DNA of 64,000 nt from Xanthomonas sp. Leaf148. Lineage in GTDB: Bacteria; Pseudomonadota; Gammaproteobacteria; Xanthomonadales; Xanthomonadaceae. Below, piece after piece: positions 28,277-39,641 of the stretch. The stretch spans positions 25,545-89,544 of the forward strand of contig NZ_LMOP01000010.1 in the NCBI RefSeq assembly GCF_001423585.1, read 5' to 3'. The position numbers were made by a program, and so were the translations under genes. The number at the start of each line of letters is the position of its first letter. Position 1 is the first letter of the stretch. The notes beneath the pieces were generated by a model. That model was not told the origin of the DNA. It was given only the letters and a program-made list of their open reading frames with translations, and made no database searches.

Positions 28277-28774
28277 CGTCGTGTCAATGTTCTGAAGCCA
28301 TATTGTCCTCCCCATGCGAAGGCCCGGCAAGCAAACCGGTTCAGCTGTCAGCGGGCGGTGATGGTCCGGCGCGCCGTTGCTACTGGTGTGTGCGGTCCTT
28401 GCTGGCGCCTGCGGCAATCTGCCGCACCCGGGAGGCGGGGCGTCGTGGTGTTTATCGCACCTCGCACCAATCACTAAGCAGGCGGCGCATCGCGGCCTTT
28501 GTGGGTGCCGCTGTTGGTGTGTCGCGCGCTGTTTGGGTGGGCAGTTGCGGGCGCGTGCTGTCGGTCGGAGCTGCGGCTCCAGCCGTGTGCCGTAATCCGC
28601 GAAGGCAACGCAGCGTGGACTGAAAAGCAAGCCGGGTCAGGCGAGTCTTTGCTGGATGACCACCGTCGTTACCGGCACGCAAGCCGCTTTCTCGATCACG
28701 CTGCCATCAGCTGCCGCGGTTGGCATTGCGGGCGTCGTTCAGCGCGTTGTTGCGGGTGCTCGCACCCAGCAGCC
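28277..28774. other. Intergenic region upstream of dxs
   Basis: About 500 bases between the dxs start and the end of the HNH gene. Open frames are short and look like chance GC-rich frames. A small palindrome, GGAGCTGCGGCTCC, is present near 28567. The dxs promoter should lie here but no confident -35/-10 pair was found by eye. Confidence 0.4.
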
Positions 28775-29431
28775 TTACAGCGACAGCTTCGAACGCTTGG
28801 GCAGCTGCGCGCGCAGGAAGGCCATCTGATCGGACAGGATGTTGCGGTTGGACAGGATCAGATGCTCGATCCAACTCGGCCGATACGGCACCGCCAGCAG
28901 CGGCATGTGCGCCTGCTGTGGCGTGCGGTTGGCCTTGCGCGAGTTGCACTGGAAGCAAGCGGTGACCACGTTCTCCCAGCTGTCGCGCCCGCCCTTGGAG
29001 ACCGGCATGACGTGATCGCGGGTCAGATGCGGGCGGCTGAAGTGCTGGCCGCAGTACATGCACAGCTGCGAATCGCGTGCGAACAGCGCGGTGTTGCTCA
29101 AGGTCGGGGTGGGGTCCAGCGCACGCGAGCGGGCATGGCCGCGCGCAGCGATGATCGGGTGCAGCTCCAGCGTACTGCGCTCGCCGGTCAGCCGCGAAAT
29201 GCCGCCGTGGATCTGCATGCAGGGCTCGCCCAGCGTCCAGGACACCGCACCGCGGGCGTACAGGCAGGCGGCGTCTTGCCAGTTGATCCAGTCCAGCACG
29301 CGGCCGTGCGCATCGAGGGAAAGCAGGCGCAAGGTGGGAAGTTGCCGGATCGCAGCGACAGCGCTGCCCGCGACCGGGGCAAGGATGCCTCCGGGGACGA
29401 TCACATCACGAACGTGCGTGTCTGTCTCCAT
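28775..29431 (-). CDS. HNH endonuclease-family protein
   Basis: A 218-residue protein with a C-terminal HNH domain: CMYCGQHFS, then TRDHVMPVSKGGRDSWENVVTAC and CNSRKANRTP. The two CxxC pairs bind structural zinc, and the DH...N...H-type core supplies the nuclease site. The N-terminal half (about 1-95) is a separate region with LRLLSLDAHGRVLDWINWQDA, typical of the stand-alone chromosomal HNH proteins of proteobacteria. There is no toxin-delivery or restriction partner next to it, so a DNA-repair-like or unknown role is more likely than defence. The ATG at 29431 gives a normal N-terminus. Confidence 0.85.
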   Translation of the reverse strand: METDTHVRDVIVPGGILAPVAGSAVAAIRQLPTLRLLSLDAHGRVLDWINWQDAACLYARGAVSWTLGEPCMQIHGGISRLTGERSTLELHPIIAARGHARSRALDPTPTLSNTALFARDSQLCMYCGQHFSRPHLTRDHVMPVSKGGRDSWENVVTACFQCNSRKANRTPQQAHMPLLAVPYRPSWIEHLILSNRNILSDQMAFLRAQLPKRSKLSL

Positions 29432-29570
29432 CGGGAAAACAGCTTATACCCGATCGTTGACAGTTTGTGTATCGCAGCGAACGGCCTTGGCGCGTGTCTT
29501 GCAACGAATGGCGCAGGGTGTGCCGGCGTGTCTGCAACGCTCTCTCGCGGCGGAGCCGACCTGAAATCAA

Positions 29571-30114
29571 TCGGTACTACCTCGTCGCGGCCAGGTCCGC
29601 TCCTACGACAGCGACAGAATCCTGCGATGTTTACCTGTAGGAGCGCACCTGGGCGCGACGTCTTTGTCGATCGGTACCGCCTCATCGCGGCCAGGTCCGC
29701 TCCTACGACAGCAGCGGAATCCCGCGCTGTTTACCCGTAGGAGCGCACCCGGGTGCGACGTCTTTTCGATCGGTACCGCCTCATCGCGGCCAGGTCCGTT
29801 CCTACGACAGCAGCGGAATCCCGCGCTGTTTACTCGTAGGAGCGCGCCCGGGCGCGACGTCTTGTCGATCGGTACCGCCTCATCGCGGCCAGGTCCGCTC
29901 CTACGACAGCATCAAAATCCCGCGCTGTTTACCTGTAGGAGCGCACCCGGGCGCGACGCCTTGTCGATCGGTACCGCCTCGTCGCGGCCAGGTCCGCTCC
30001 TACGACAGCGGCAGAATCCCGTGATGTTTACTCGTAGGAGCGCACCTGGGCGCGACGTCTTGTCGATCGGTACCGCCTCGTCGCGGCCAGGTCCGCTCCT
30101 ACGACAGCGGCAGC
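29571..30114. repeat. Tandem array of about 5.4 copies of a 99-100-bp REP-like unit
   Basis: Unit starts are at 29571, 29671, 29770, 29869, 29968 and 30067, so the period is 100 then 99 bases. Each unit carries two opposed arms: one beginning GTAGGAGCGCACC, and one ending GGTCCGCTCCTAC, so the array is a string of potential hairpins. Copies differ by a few substitutions. The same arm pair occurs once as a simple inverted repeat at 54081-54146. It lies between the 3' end of the acyl-CoA dehydrogenase gene and the start of the HNH gene. No transposase is nearby. The 99-base period keeps a + strand frame open, which is a by-product. Confidence 0.9.
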
Positions 30115-30134
30115 TCGCGATGCGGCGTGGCTGC

Positions 30135-31928
<1,794 letters not shown>

Positions 31929-31965
31929 GCGGGATCCTTCGAAGCGGATGCGGGAGGCGTGCGCG

Positions 31966-32439
31966 TCAGCGCAGCACGCCGTTGAGGCCGGGGGCCGGGC
32001 TGAGCGTGTTGCGCGATTCGACCGCGAACTCGCGTTGTTTCTTGTCCTGCGGGGTGGCCCACACAGTGCCCTTGAGCGAGTACGGCAGCGAGCGGCCGCC
32101 GGCGAGCACATCGGCCACGGTGATGCGGCCCAGGGAGGTGGGCTGCAGGGTGACGGTCACCACGTCGGCGGTCTCCGGACCGATCGAGATCCCCACGGTC
32201 TGGTCGAGCTTGCCTGCGACCTGGTCGCTGGCGGAAATTTCCAGCGCCACGCGCTCAAACTGCATCGGGATGCTGCTGTAGTTCTGCAGGCGCAGATCCA
32301 CCGACCAGGAGCCGTCGGCACGCACGGTCAGCTGCTGGATGCTGGCCGCCGGCTCGGACACGCGGCGGACCGCGCCACCGCAGGCGCTCAGCAGCAGGCC
32401 GCAGGCCAGCGACACGATCAGAAGGCGATAGGCACGCAT
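31966..32439 (-). CDS. LEA type 2 (WHy-domain) lipoprotein
   Basis: A 157-residue small lipoprotein. MRAYRLLIVSLACGLLLSACGG is a lipoprotein signal with the lipobox LSAC. The mature part is a single late-embryogenesis-abundant type 2 beta-sandwich: LRLQNYSSIPMQFERVALEISASDQVAGKL. Such proteins are linked to desiccation and stress tolerance in plants and bacteria. It lies 37 bases upstream of the acyl-CoA dehydrogenase gene on the same strand and may be co-transcribed. The longer open frame upstream only translates the 15-bp repeats. Confidence 0.83.
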   Translation of the reverse strand: MRAYRLLIVSLACGLLLSACGGAVRRVSEPAASIQQLTVRADGSWSVDLRLQNYSSIPMQFERVALEISASDQVAGKLDQTVGISIGPETADVVTVTLQPTSLGRITVADVLAGGRSLPYSLKGTVWATPQDKKQREFAVESRNTLSPAPGLNGVLR

Positions 32440-32542
32440 GTAAGTGGGTCCTTGGCGGGTGTAAGGCGGCGCCAAGAATACTACGCAGTACGGACGCTGC
32501 CTTGCGGCAGGCGTGGACGCTGCGCCGTCGGTCAGCCGGCGC

Positions 32543-32602
32543 GCCAGCTCACAGCAAGCCAGCTCATAGCAAGCCAGCTCATAGCAAGCCAGCTCACAGC
32601 AA
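32543..32602. repeat. Four tandem copies of a 15-bp unit over the lipocalin stop codon
   Basis: The unit GCCAGCTCAYAGCAA is repeated exactly four times at 32543, 32558, 32573 and 32588; only one base varies (C/T). The copy at 32588-32602 contains the end of the lipocalin gene, including its stop (complement of 32594-32596), so the array probably grew by slippage from the gene end. Confidence 0.92.
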
Positions 32603-33130
32603 TGGCGCGGCAACGATCAGTGGCGACAGGTCGTAGCCCATCTGCGTGGCCTGCACCTTGAGCTGCTCGAATTGCGCGCGCGGCATCTGTGGCGAGCGCG
32701 ACAGGATCCACAGGTATTTGCGATCCGGCTCGCCGACCACCGCCCATTGATAGTCCGGGTCGAGCGCGATCACCCAATAGTCCGCCCATACCAGCGGCAA
32801 CCAGCTCAACCATTCGGGCGCAAAGCGCACCTGCAATTGTCCGGCGTGGCCGTCGACCGGCTTGGCTACGCCGTCGGCCTGGGTCAGGCTGCCATCGGAG
32901 GTACGGCAGCCATTGCGCACGCCGATCAGGCCGTCGTCGCGCAAGGTGTAGCTGGCGGTGATGTCGCTGCGGCACTTCTTCTGGAACGACACCGGCAGGT
33001 GCGCGATTTCATGCCATTGCCCGGCATAGCGCGAGATATCCAGCTGCGCCACTGCACGCACCGGTTGTTGCGCAACCGCAGTCAGTGGCAGCAGGACGAG
33101 CAACGACAACAGCAGGCGGGGCAGGCGCAT
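32594..33130 (-). CDS. Lipocalin family protein (Blc-like)
   Basis: A 178-residue exported protein with signal peptide MRLPRLLLSLLVLLPLTAVAQ. The lipocalin signature YAGQWHEIAHLPVSFQKKC holds the GxW motif, and KYLWILSRSPQM is the third conserved region. Bacterial lipocalins of this type bind lipids or fatty acids in the envelope. There is no lipobox Cys, so it is probably periplasmic or otherwise exported, not a lipoprotein like E. coli Blc. It lies 154 bases upstream of the LEA gene on the same strand. Confidence 0.9.
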   Translation of the reverse strand: MRLPRLLLSLLVLLPLTAVAQQPVRAVAQLDISRYAGQWHEIAHLPVSFQKKCRSDITASYTLRDDGLIGVRNGCRTSDGSLTQADGVAKPVDGHAGQLQVRFAPEWLSWLPLVWADYWVIALDPDYQWAVVGEPDRKYLWILSRSPQMPRAQFEQLKVQATQMGYDLSPLIVAAPLL

Positions 33131-33310
33131 GACGATCTCCGGTTGACGCGCGCAGGCTAGGCCATCGCCCCCGCCGCGCGGCGTGAACCGGCGCAAGAAA
33201 CGTAGCGCCCCACGCAGCGCTGCAACAAAGTTCGTCACAACGCTTGCCCAAACTGCGGCTGCTCGCTATGATGCGCGTCCTCGCAACGCTGGCAGCAGCG
33301 TTGGGTTAGT

Positions 33311-33386
33311 GGCCGAGTAGCTCAGTTGGTAGAGCAGGGGATTGAAAATCCCCGTGTCGGCGGTTCGATTCCGTCCTCGGCCACCA
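33311..33386 (+). tRNA. tRNA-Phe, anticodon GAA
   Basis: A 76-nt cloverleaf with CCA encoded. The acceptor stem GGCCGAG pairs with CTCGGCC, the D-arm is GCTC..GAGC, and the anticodon stem GGGGA/TCCCC encloses TTGAAAA, giving anticodon GAA. The T-loop is TTCGATT. A typical single tRNA-Phe locus; no integrase or attachment duplication is seen beside it. Confidence 0.97.
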
Positions 33387-33660
33387 TTTCTTCAGTCTCG
33401 CAGCGCAAGTGGGTTGTTCCTTCGCGCTGCTGGCGACTCAAACGCCTTCCCTTCGATGTGATCCTGTTTGCGCCGCGTGCCAACGGTCTGCCGTGTTGCT
33501 GTGTCGGTCGCCAACTGCTCCGGCGCTTTGCGAGCGAATATCGACATGGGTTGTTGACGTCTTTTTGTGCCTAGTACAGCGGTGTTGCGTTGGGCCCTTA
33601 TCCAGCTGGCAGCGAATTTTTTCCACGTCATCTTCAACTCTGTGTGGCGATACTGCGCGC

Positions 33661-33960
33661 ATGACGCACAAGACACTTCGACGCACCTTGATCCATGGGT
33701 ATTGCGGTGAATTCCGCGTGGAGACGATGGAAAGCCAGGCGCCCGGCGAGACGCTGTGGCGGTCGACCGCATTCGTCTATCACCGCGACCGTGCGGCACC
33801 GATCGCCACCATCGAAGCGGCGGGCGAGGGCGACTATCGCGGCGATGCGCGCGAGCAGGCGTTGCGGGTGGGGTCCTGTCTGGCGGATTTTCTCGATCCG
33901 AAGGAGTACCGCGCCTGCGATGTGGAGCTCACCAACGCGCCTTCAACCGGAGCAGGTTGA
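33661..33960 (+). CDS. Conserved-looking hypothetical protein, 99 residues
   Basis: I do not recognise the family. From the ATG at 33661 the product starts MTHKTLRRTLIHGYCGEFRV and has a mixed alpha/beta composition with no signal peptide or membrane helix. CGEFRVETMES and AAPIATIEAAGEGDYRGDAREQALRVG look like real protein sequence. The open frame extends further upstream but loses this character. No neighbour suggests a job. Confidence 0.5.
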   Translation: MTHKTLRRTLIHGYCGEFRVETMESQAPGETLWRSTAFVYHRDRAAPIATIEAAGEGDYRGDAREQALRVGSCLADFLDPKEYRACDVELTNAPSTGAG

Positions 33961-34566
33961 TCCTGCCCAGTACCTGCAGCGCCCCGTCGCGTGACTGCCA
34001 GCTAGAGCAGTGCCACGCAACGCAACGAATATGCGTTCTCAGCCCTTTGCGCAGAACCAGGGGCAGCTATCGTGGTCAAATTCGCCGGGCGCCGCCTTAC
34101 AGGTTCGTGCGGCCTCCAGTGAGGCGGTGCTGCTCGGGTAGTGCCACTGCCGCAGCACATGAAACTGGGTCAGGTGCGCGGCGTGTTGCTTCAGTGCAAC
34201 CGTCTCTGGAGTGGCCACGCCGCCTGTTCGAGATACTGAAGCGCCGCGCGCTGACGTTCTGTGTGATGGCGACGGCATGCATTCGGGTGCAAGTCATGTG
34301 GCCGCCGATTGATGGGTGCGTGCGCTTATGCCTGTCTCCCGTGCAACACGCCCGTTTGCTTGTACGCGATCCCAGTGTCGCCAGGACGTCGTCAAGAACG
34401 CAGGCAGCGAAGCGTTGGCAGTGGTTGGGCATCGTAGCCGCCGGTGGAGCATCCGCGGTTGCGTTGCTGCAGCCAGTTCACTGGCAGCCTACCGCGATCG
34501 ATTCAACGCTGCATCATCGTTATCAGCGGTTATGTGCTTACCGGCGTGTATGAAAGAGGCAGGAAA
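33961..34566. other. Gene-free stretch of about 600 bases
   Basis: Open frames on both strands here are short, basic and compositionally like chance GC-rich frames. No repeats, tRNA or clear promoter were seen. The end of the S41-like gene lies at its right edge. Confidence 0.45.
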
Positions 34567-36030
34567 TCACTTGGTGACTCCGGCGGCCACCAGGCCGCGC
34601 CGTAATAGACCATGGCCGCCATCGCTCAAGTCTGCCGCATCGATCGCAAGCGGCACATCTGGCACCACGCCGATGGACTGGGTTGCGAAGGGATGTGTTC
34701 GGCTTGGGTGAAAACCGTCTGCCGCCACGCGATCGACGAGCGTGGCTTCGTCCATCTCGCCAGCGCGCAGGGTTTCCGTCGGATCGAAGATGTAGAAATT
34801 TTCGCTGACAAGCGCGCGATATCCGGAATCGCCCAACGCAACACCCTCACTCTGCGAATCCCGGCCACCGCCGGCGCCGATGGTGCGCTCGCCCATGATC
34901 CTGGCGCCGCTGGCCCACATGTATGTGGCCAGCAATTCGCCGGCCGATCGGGTGCCTGCATCCACCAGTACAAGGAGCGGCTTGTGCGACGCGACGCTGC
35001 CGCAGCTGGCATCGTCCTGCAGCGCTTCAAGACGCACGATTTCCGGCGTTCCCGACGCGCTCATCTCGTAGGTCTTCACTGGCTTGCGTCCGGTGAGTGC
35101 CCAGGCGAATCCGCGCACTTCGCGTGCGAATCCGCCCATGTTGCCGCGCAAGTCGATGAGCATGACATCCGAGCGCGCTGCAATGGCATCGTAGCGACCG
35201 ATCAACTCCCGGGTCACCGCACAAAACCCCGCCAACATGGGCGCGTCCGGGTCGTTTGTCTCTGCAGTTGCAGCCTCCCTGGCTTCTGCCGCCGCAGTGA
35301 ACGTAGCGTTGTACTGCGGCGCAAACGCACCCAGACGAATGCTTCCCACCCGGGTGCTTCCGACCTGCGCAACCTCGGGCAGATCAGGCGCATCGACTGC
35401 GGATGCCAGCGTGCGCGCCAGCTCCTGGGTCATGGGCTGATAGGGCAGTGCGACCTGGCGCGGCGCCTGCGCGGACCTCTGCACGCGCAGGGTAACTGTC
35501 TTGCCGGCACCGGCCACCTGATGCGCCGCCGGTGTGCCGAGTGCGAGCGACAGCGCAGCTTCCGCTTGTCGCGCGCGCGCGTTGCCGCCGAACGTCAGCT
35601 CTGCTGCGTTTTTCAGCCATGCCGACGTGGGTGTTCCGTCGATTTGCAGCACCTTGTCGCCTTGCGCAAGGCCGGTGATGCGCGCATCCAGGATGCGCCA
35701 CACGATCATGTGACCATCGCTTGAGGTTCTGAACAGAACGCCCAAGGTCTCTGTCTTACCGGCCTTCGCCCCGGTGAGCGCGACGTGCTGATCCGCGAGG
35801 CCGACAAGCCGTCGCGAAACATCGCTGGCTGTCGTTTCCGGCGCAAGTCTGGCGCTTGCCGCCCATGCGTCAGCGCTGCCCTGCACATCTTCGGGATACG
35901 TGGCGCGGTAGCGCTCGACGTACTTCAACGACGGGTAGTGGGCACGCAGATACGCATCGAGTTCTTCGGCCGACGCTGCGGCGCAAAGCAAGCAGGTCGA
36001 GAGTGCGAGACAGGCGATGAGTCGTTTCAT
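34567..36030 (-). CDS. S41-family (C-terminal processing-like) peptidase, secreted
   Basis: A 487-residue exported protein with signal peptide MKRLIACLALSTCLLCAAASAE. A PDZ-like segment lies at about 110-160 (RITGLAQGDKVLQIDGTP), and the S41 core at about 235-460 carries DVMLIDLRGNMGG and DAGTRSAGELLATYMW. Ser362 in TRSAGE sits where tail-specific proteases have their nucleophile. The protein is longer than a minimal S41 domain and has an inserted region around 255-285. Probably periplasmic or secreted; substrate unknown. AGGA precedes the ATG. It stands alone on this strand. Confidence 0.83.
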   Translation of the reverse strand: MKRLIACLALSTCLLCAAASAEELDAYLRAHYPSLKYVERYRATYPEDVQGSADAWAASARLAPETTASDVSRRLVGLADQHVALTGAKAGKTETLGVLFRTSSDGHMIVWRILDARITGLAQGDKVLQIDGTPTSAWLKNAAELTFGGNARARQAEAALSLALGTPAAHQVAGAGKTVTLRVQRSAQAPRQVALPYQPMTQELARTLASAVDAPDLPEVAQVGSTRVGSIRLGAFAPQYNATFTAAAEAREAATAETNDPDAPMLAGFCAVTRELIGRYDAIAARSDVMLIDLRGNMGGFAREVRGFAWALTGRKPVKTYEMSASGTPEIVRLEALQDDASCGSVASHKPLLVLVDAGTRSAGELLATYMWASGARIMGERTIGAGGGRDSQSEGVALGDSGYRALVSENFYIFDPTETLRAGEMDEATLVDRVAADGFHPSRTHPFATQSIGVVPDVPLAIDAADLSDGGHGLLRRGLVAAGVTK

Positions 36031-36403
36031 GGAGTTCCTGAAGTGCGGTGCACGGCTGCTGCCGGTGGAGGTGAAACCCGCTTTGCACGCCTGCAGCCCG
36101 GCTTCGCCTGCGTCGATGATAAGGCGCTGATGCGTGGTGGAGGGGTGCTGTCCGGCACTGTGACGTCTGACGCGCGATGTCGGAGGCATCCACGCAGCAA
36201 AGCCTTGCAATAATGCGGCTGAGCGCTGTCGTGCGGGAGTTGTGGCTCTCGGTGGCGTGGTAGGTCGGCGTGACTGTCGGTCCTGCGCGGTATCGAGGTC
36301 GGCATCGTCATTGAGCGTGTGCTCGCACCGTATGCCATCGCGCGGCTGCAAGGATTGCCGGCTATGCTTGCGCGCTCGATGCAGACCAGAGGAGGGAACG
36401 GCC
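36031..36403. other. Divergent intergenic region
   Basis: About 370 bases between the divergent S41 and FG-GAP-like genes. No gene is supported. Promoters for both are expected here; the only clear element is GGAGGG about 8 bases before the ATG at 36404. Confidence 0.4.
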
Positions 36404-37006
36404 ATGACAACCCGATGCTGGTGGTGGATGGCGGCAATGGCAATGACAATAGCGATGCCAGCTGGCGCCGCCACGCTGCCCGCAGGTGCTGCCAAATTGG
36501 TGCCTGCCGGGCAGGTGGTCATTGCTGTGGCCAGTGCGGATCTGACTGGCGATGGGCAACAGGACTACGTGGTTGCCTTACGCGCCGCGACCGAAGATGC
36601 AACGCGCTCTGGCGATCGCGCCGCGCCGTCGCGCACGTTGCTGGTGCTGGTGGCGACCGCTAGCGGCTTTGTGGAGGCCGGGCGCAACACGCGTGTGATT
36701 TTCAAGGCCGACGAGGGCGGGCAGTGCGATCCCTTCCTGGATGCGGAAGATGGGTTGGTGGCGACCGGCAGATTTTTCACCGTGCAGAACGGCGTGTCGT
36801 GCGGGCAGCATTGGACCGACTACATCACCTTCCGCTACGACCGCACACGCCGTGCATTTCTGTTTCACAAGCGCGTGATCGAAGCCTGGGAATTGAATAC
36901 CGACGACGCGCCCGACGCCGATGCGCTGCGCCTGAGCGAGCACAAGGAGATCAAAGCCGATCCGCGCAAGCCGGTGCTGTTGTCCGACTACACACCTGCG
37001 CCGTGA
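36404..37006 (+). CDS. Exported protein with an FG-GAP/VCBS-like repeat
   Basis: A 200-residue exported protein. A signal peptide, MTTRCWWWMAAMAMTIAMPAGAA, is followed by ASADLTGDGQQDYVVALR, which matches a single calcium-binding DxxGDGxxD element of FG-GAP/VCBS repeats. The remainder is beta-rich with two Cys (CDPFLD, GVSCGQHW) that could form a disulfide. No enzyme motif. The ATG follows GGAGGG. Its end converges on the methyltransferase gene with 13 bases between. Confidence 0.7.
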   Translation: MTTRCWWWMAAMAMTIAMPAGAATLPAGAAKLVPAGQVVIAVASADLTGDGQQDYVVALRAATEDATRSGDRAAPSRTLLVLVATASGFVEAGRNTRVIFKADEGGQCDPFLDAEDGLVATGRFFTVQNGVSCGQHWTDYITFRYDRTRRAFLFHKRVIEAWELNTDDAPDADALRLSEHKEIKADPRKPVLLSDYTPAP

Positions 37007-37019
37007 CGGTGCGCTGCCC

Positions 37020-37694
37020 TCACGCGTCTGCCGGCCACCAGTTGTCCATATTGCGGCGATAGACGAACAGACGCGGCGCCTTGGCTACCTGCGCCGACGC
37101 TTGGCGTTCGCCGGCGATCAGCGAGAACCCGATATCTGCCAGCATGCGCGAGAGCGCGTTGGCATTGCCGCGGCCAGGGTCGCTGATCACGATCTCGCAG
37201 GACGGCTTGGCCAGCCCCGGGATCAATTTGGCCAGCATGGTGGCGTGGCGGGTTTCGTAGAGCACGTCGCTGGCGATGATCATGTCGAATTGGCCCATGT
37301 TCGCTGCGCCCGCGTCCCAATCTAGCCGGCGATAGGGCACCGATTCCAGCGCGTTGAGCGCTGCGTTGTACGCCAGAAATACTTCTGCCAGTGGGTGGTG
37401 ATCGCTGGCCACCACGTCTGCGCCGCGTTTGCGCAACACCAGGCTCGCCAGGCCCAGGCCGCAGCCGAGTTCCAGAATGCGCTTGCCTTCCACCGGGCGC
37501 GTGGCCATCGCTTCGGCCAGCAACTGTCCTGCTGGCCACACCTGGCCGAACAGGCTCCACTGCGCCGAAGAAATGCCGGCGTCGGCGGCAGCGTCGTCGG
37601 GGTCGGCAAATTGTTGCTTGTCCGCCAATGCGCGGATGACGTATGTCTGCTGCCCGAAGGTCAACTCGTGAATCTGGGTCTGATAGCCCGGCAT
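37020..37694 (-). CDS. SAM-dependent methyltransferase, METTL21/lysine-methyltransferase type
   Basis: A 224-residue class I methyltransferase. ILELGCGLGLASLVLRKRGA is the SAM motif I, followed by ASDHHP, and SDVLYETRH is the D-x-x-Y post-motif II of protein lysine methyltransferases of the METTL20/21 branch. Part of an N-terminal segment (about 1-65) positions the substrate, and GQVWPAGQLLAEAMA is typical of this branch. A protein substrate is therefore likely, but the target is not known. The MPGYQTQIHEL start is inferred; the frame is open upstream without family sequence. Confidence 0.82.
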   Translation of the reverse strand: MPGYQTQIHELTFGQQTYVIRALADKQQFADPDDAAADAGISSAQWSLFGQVWPAGQLLAEAMATRPVEGKRILELGCGLGLASLVLRKRGADVVASDHHPLAEVFLAYNAALNALESVPYRRLDWDAGAANMGQFDMIIASDVLYETRHATMLAKLIPGLAKPSCEIVISDPGRGNANALSRMLADIGFSLIAGERQASAQVAKAPRLFVYRRNMDNWWPADA

Positions 37695-38018
37695 GGTGGC
37701 GTCGCATGATCGCCAGGCGTGCGCACCGGCGTGGGAGTAGGCGCGCGCGACGCAACCGACACGGCGGGACGACGGCGCAAGAGCTGCAAACTGCCCGGGC
37801 ATGCTACGGCAAAACAGCGCGGGCGCGTGCCCGTCTTGGCCGACACCGGCGTGCTGCGTTAAGCGGCTGCGTTGCCCGTGATGCCCGCCTACGCAGGGCC
37901 ACTGCATTTGGTTGCATCGACGAGCGCAGCCGTACCGGAAAGGCTCATCGATGTGAGGGATTAGCTCACTGCGCCCAACTAAACTGTGCGCCGGGAATGG
38001 CCCCGCGGAGACCATCAC
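37695..38018. other. Divergent intergenic region before the LOV kinase
   Basis: About 320 bases between the divergent methyltransferase and LOV kinase genes. No gene is seen. GGAGA at 38006-38010 lies ahead of the TTG start of the LOV kinase. No confident promoter pair was recognised. Confidence 0.4.
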
Positions 38019-39641
38019 TTGAACGATACCCGTCACGGAGAGCTACGGGCGCCTCATATCAGCGAATCTCGCAGCCTGCCTGTAGAGAAGCATCGCTCGG
38101 ATATCTTTTTTGCCGCCGTGGAAACCACGCGGATGCCGATGACGGTCACCGACCCGCATTTGCCTGACAATCCGATCGTGTTCGCCAACCGGGCGTTCCT
38201 GGAAATGACCGGGTATTCGGCCGAGGAGATCATCGGCAGCAACTGCCGCTTTCTGCAGGGCCCGGAGACCGATCCGGCCAGCGTGCAGGACGTGCGCGAG
38301 TCCATCCAGCACCGCCGCGAACTCGCCACCGAGGTGCTGAATTACCGCAAGGATGGTTCGTCGTTCTGGAACGCGTTGTTCGTCTCGCCGGTGTTCGACG
38401 ACAAGGGCAACCTGGTGTATTTCTTCGGCTCGCAGCTGGACGTGAGCCGTCGCCGCGACGCCGAGGACGCCTTGCGCCAGGCGCAGAAGATGGAAGCGCT
38501 GGGGCAGTTGACCGGCGGCATCGCGCACGATTTCAACAACCTGCTGCAGGTGATGTCCGGACATCTGGAAGTGATCCAGATGATGGCATCCAAAGCGGGC
38601 GCCAACGCCGAGCGCATCGCCTTCAGTGCCGAACATGCCGCGATCGCAGCGTCCAAGGCAGCCACGTTGACCCAGCAATTGCTGGCGTTTTCGCGCAAGC
38701 AGAAACTGCGTGGCCGGGTGGTCAATCTCAATGGGCTGGTGTCGGGCATGAACAACATGGCGGAGCGCGCGCTGGGTGGCGGCATCAGCCTGCGGCAGTC
38801 GCTCGAAGACGGGCTGTGGAATTGCCAGATCGACACCACGCAGGCCGAAGTGGCTTTGTTGAACGTGTTGATCAATGCGCGCGATGCGATGGCGCAGTCC
38901 GAGCGCAAAGAAGTGACCGTGCAGACCCAGAACGTGGAGGTCACCAGCCACGATCTGGCCATGCATCACCAGTTGGCGCCGGGCCGCTATGTGAGCATCG
39001 CCGTCAGCGACACCGGTGCGGGCATGCCGCCTGACGTGGCCAGCCGCGTCATGGAACCATTTTTCACCACCAAGGACGAGGGGCAGGGCACGGGGCTGGG
39101 GTTGTCGACGGTGTACGGCTTCGTCAAACAGTCCGGCGGCACGGTGCGCATCTACAGCGAAGTCGGCGAAGGCACCACGGTGCGGCTGTATTTCCCGGCA
39201 TCCAGCGAGTTCGAGAACGACCTGCAGTCAGTCAAGAGCCGTGCCATCGACAAAGGCGGCAACGAGACCATCCTGGTGGTGGAAGACAAGCAGGACGTGG
39301 CGGTGGTGGCCAAAATGTTTCTGGAAAATGCCGGTTATCGCATTCTGTCCGCCTCGAGCGGGCGCGAGGCGATCGAGTTGCTGGAACAGCACCCGGATGT
39401 GGATGCGCTGTTTACCGACCTGATCATGCCCGGTGGCATGAACGGTGTAGTGCTCGCACGCGAAGCGCGCCGCATGCTGCCCAAGGTCAAGGTGCTGCTC
39501 ACTACGGGCTATGCCGATGCCAGCATTCAGCGCACCGATGTCGGCGGCGCAGAATTCGACGTGGTCAACAAGCCGTACACCCAGAAGGAATTGCTTAAGC
39601 GCATCCGCATGTTGCTGGATGGGCCGACTGGCGTGGGCTGA
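38019..39641 (+). CDS. Blue-light LOV hybrid histidine kinase
   Basis: A 540-residue cytosolic photoreceptor kinase. The LOV/PAS domain (about 28-145) contains the flavin motif [10 protein letters not shown] with photoreactive Cys76. A HisKA-like segment has His170 in [12 protein letters not shown], the HATPase domain (about 270-400) shows [20 protein letters not shown] and [11 protein letters not shown], and a C-terminal receiver has the phosphoacceptor Asp467 in [15 protein letters not shown] at 38019, after GGAGA, gives 540 residues and puts the Cys at 76, matching the LOV protein studied in X. citri; a GTG at 37986 is also in frame. There it influences motility, adhesion and polysaccharide production. 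Confidence 0.92.
   Translation: MNDTRHGELRAPHISESRSLPVEKHRSDIFFAAVETTRMPMTVTDPHLPDNPIVFANRAFLEMTGYSAEEIIGSNCRFLQGPETDPASVQDVRESIQHRRELATEVLNYRKDGSSFWNALFVSPVFDDKGNLVYFFGSQLDVSRRRDAEDALRQAQKMEALGQLTGGIAHDFNNLLQVMSGHLEVIQMMASKAGANAERIAFSAEHAAIAASKAATLTQQLLAFSRKQKLRGRVVNLNGLVSGMNNMAERALGGGISLRQSLEDGLWNCQIDTTQAEVALLNVLINARDAMAQSERKEVTVQTQNVEVTSHDLAMHHQLAPGRYVSIAVSDTGAGMPPDVASRVMEPFFTTKDEGQGTGLGLSTVYGFVKQSGGTVRIYSEVGEGTTVRLYFPASSEFENDLQSVKSRAIDKGGNETILVVEDKQDVAVVAKMFLENAGYRILSASSGREAIELLEQHPDVDALFTDLIMPGGMNGVVLAREARRMLPKVKVLLTTGYADASIQRTDVGGAEFDVVNKPYTQKELLKRIRMLLDGPTGVG

Noticed and set aside
28775..29431. HNH protein as part of a phage-defence system
   Set aside because: No methyltransferase, helicase or toxin partner is adjacent, and the N-terminal half matches common chromosomal HNH proteins.
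29571..30114. Possible CRISPR array
   Set aside because: Whole units repeat without unique spacers, the unit is about 99 bases, and there are no cas genes.
34097..34432. 111-residue - strand frame
   Set aside because: Cys/His/Arg-rich chance frame with no family features in a gene-poor stretch.
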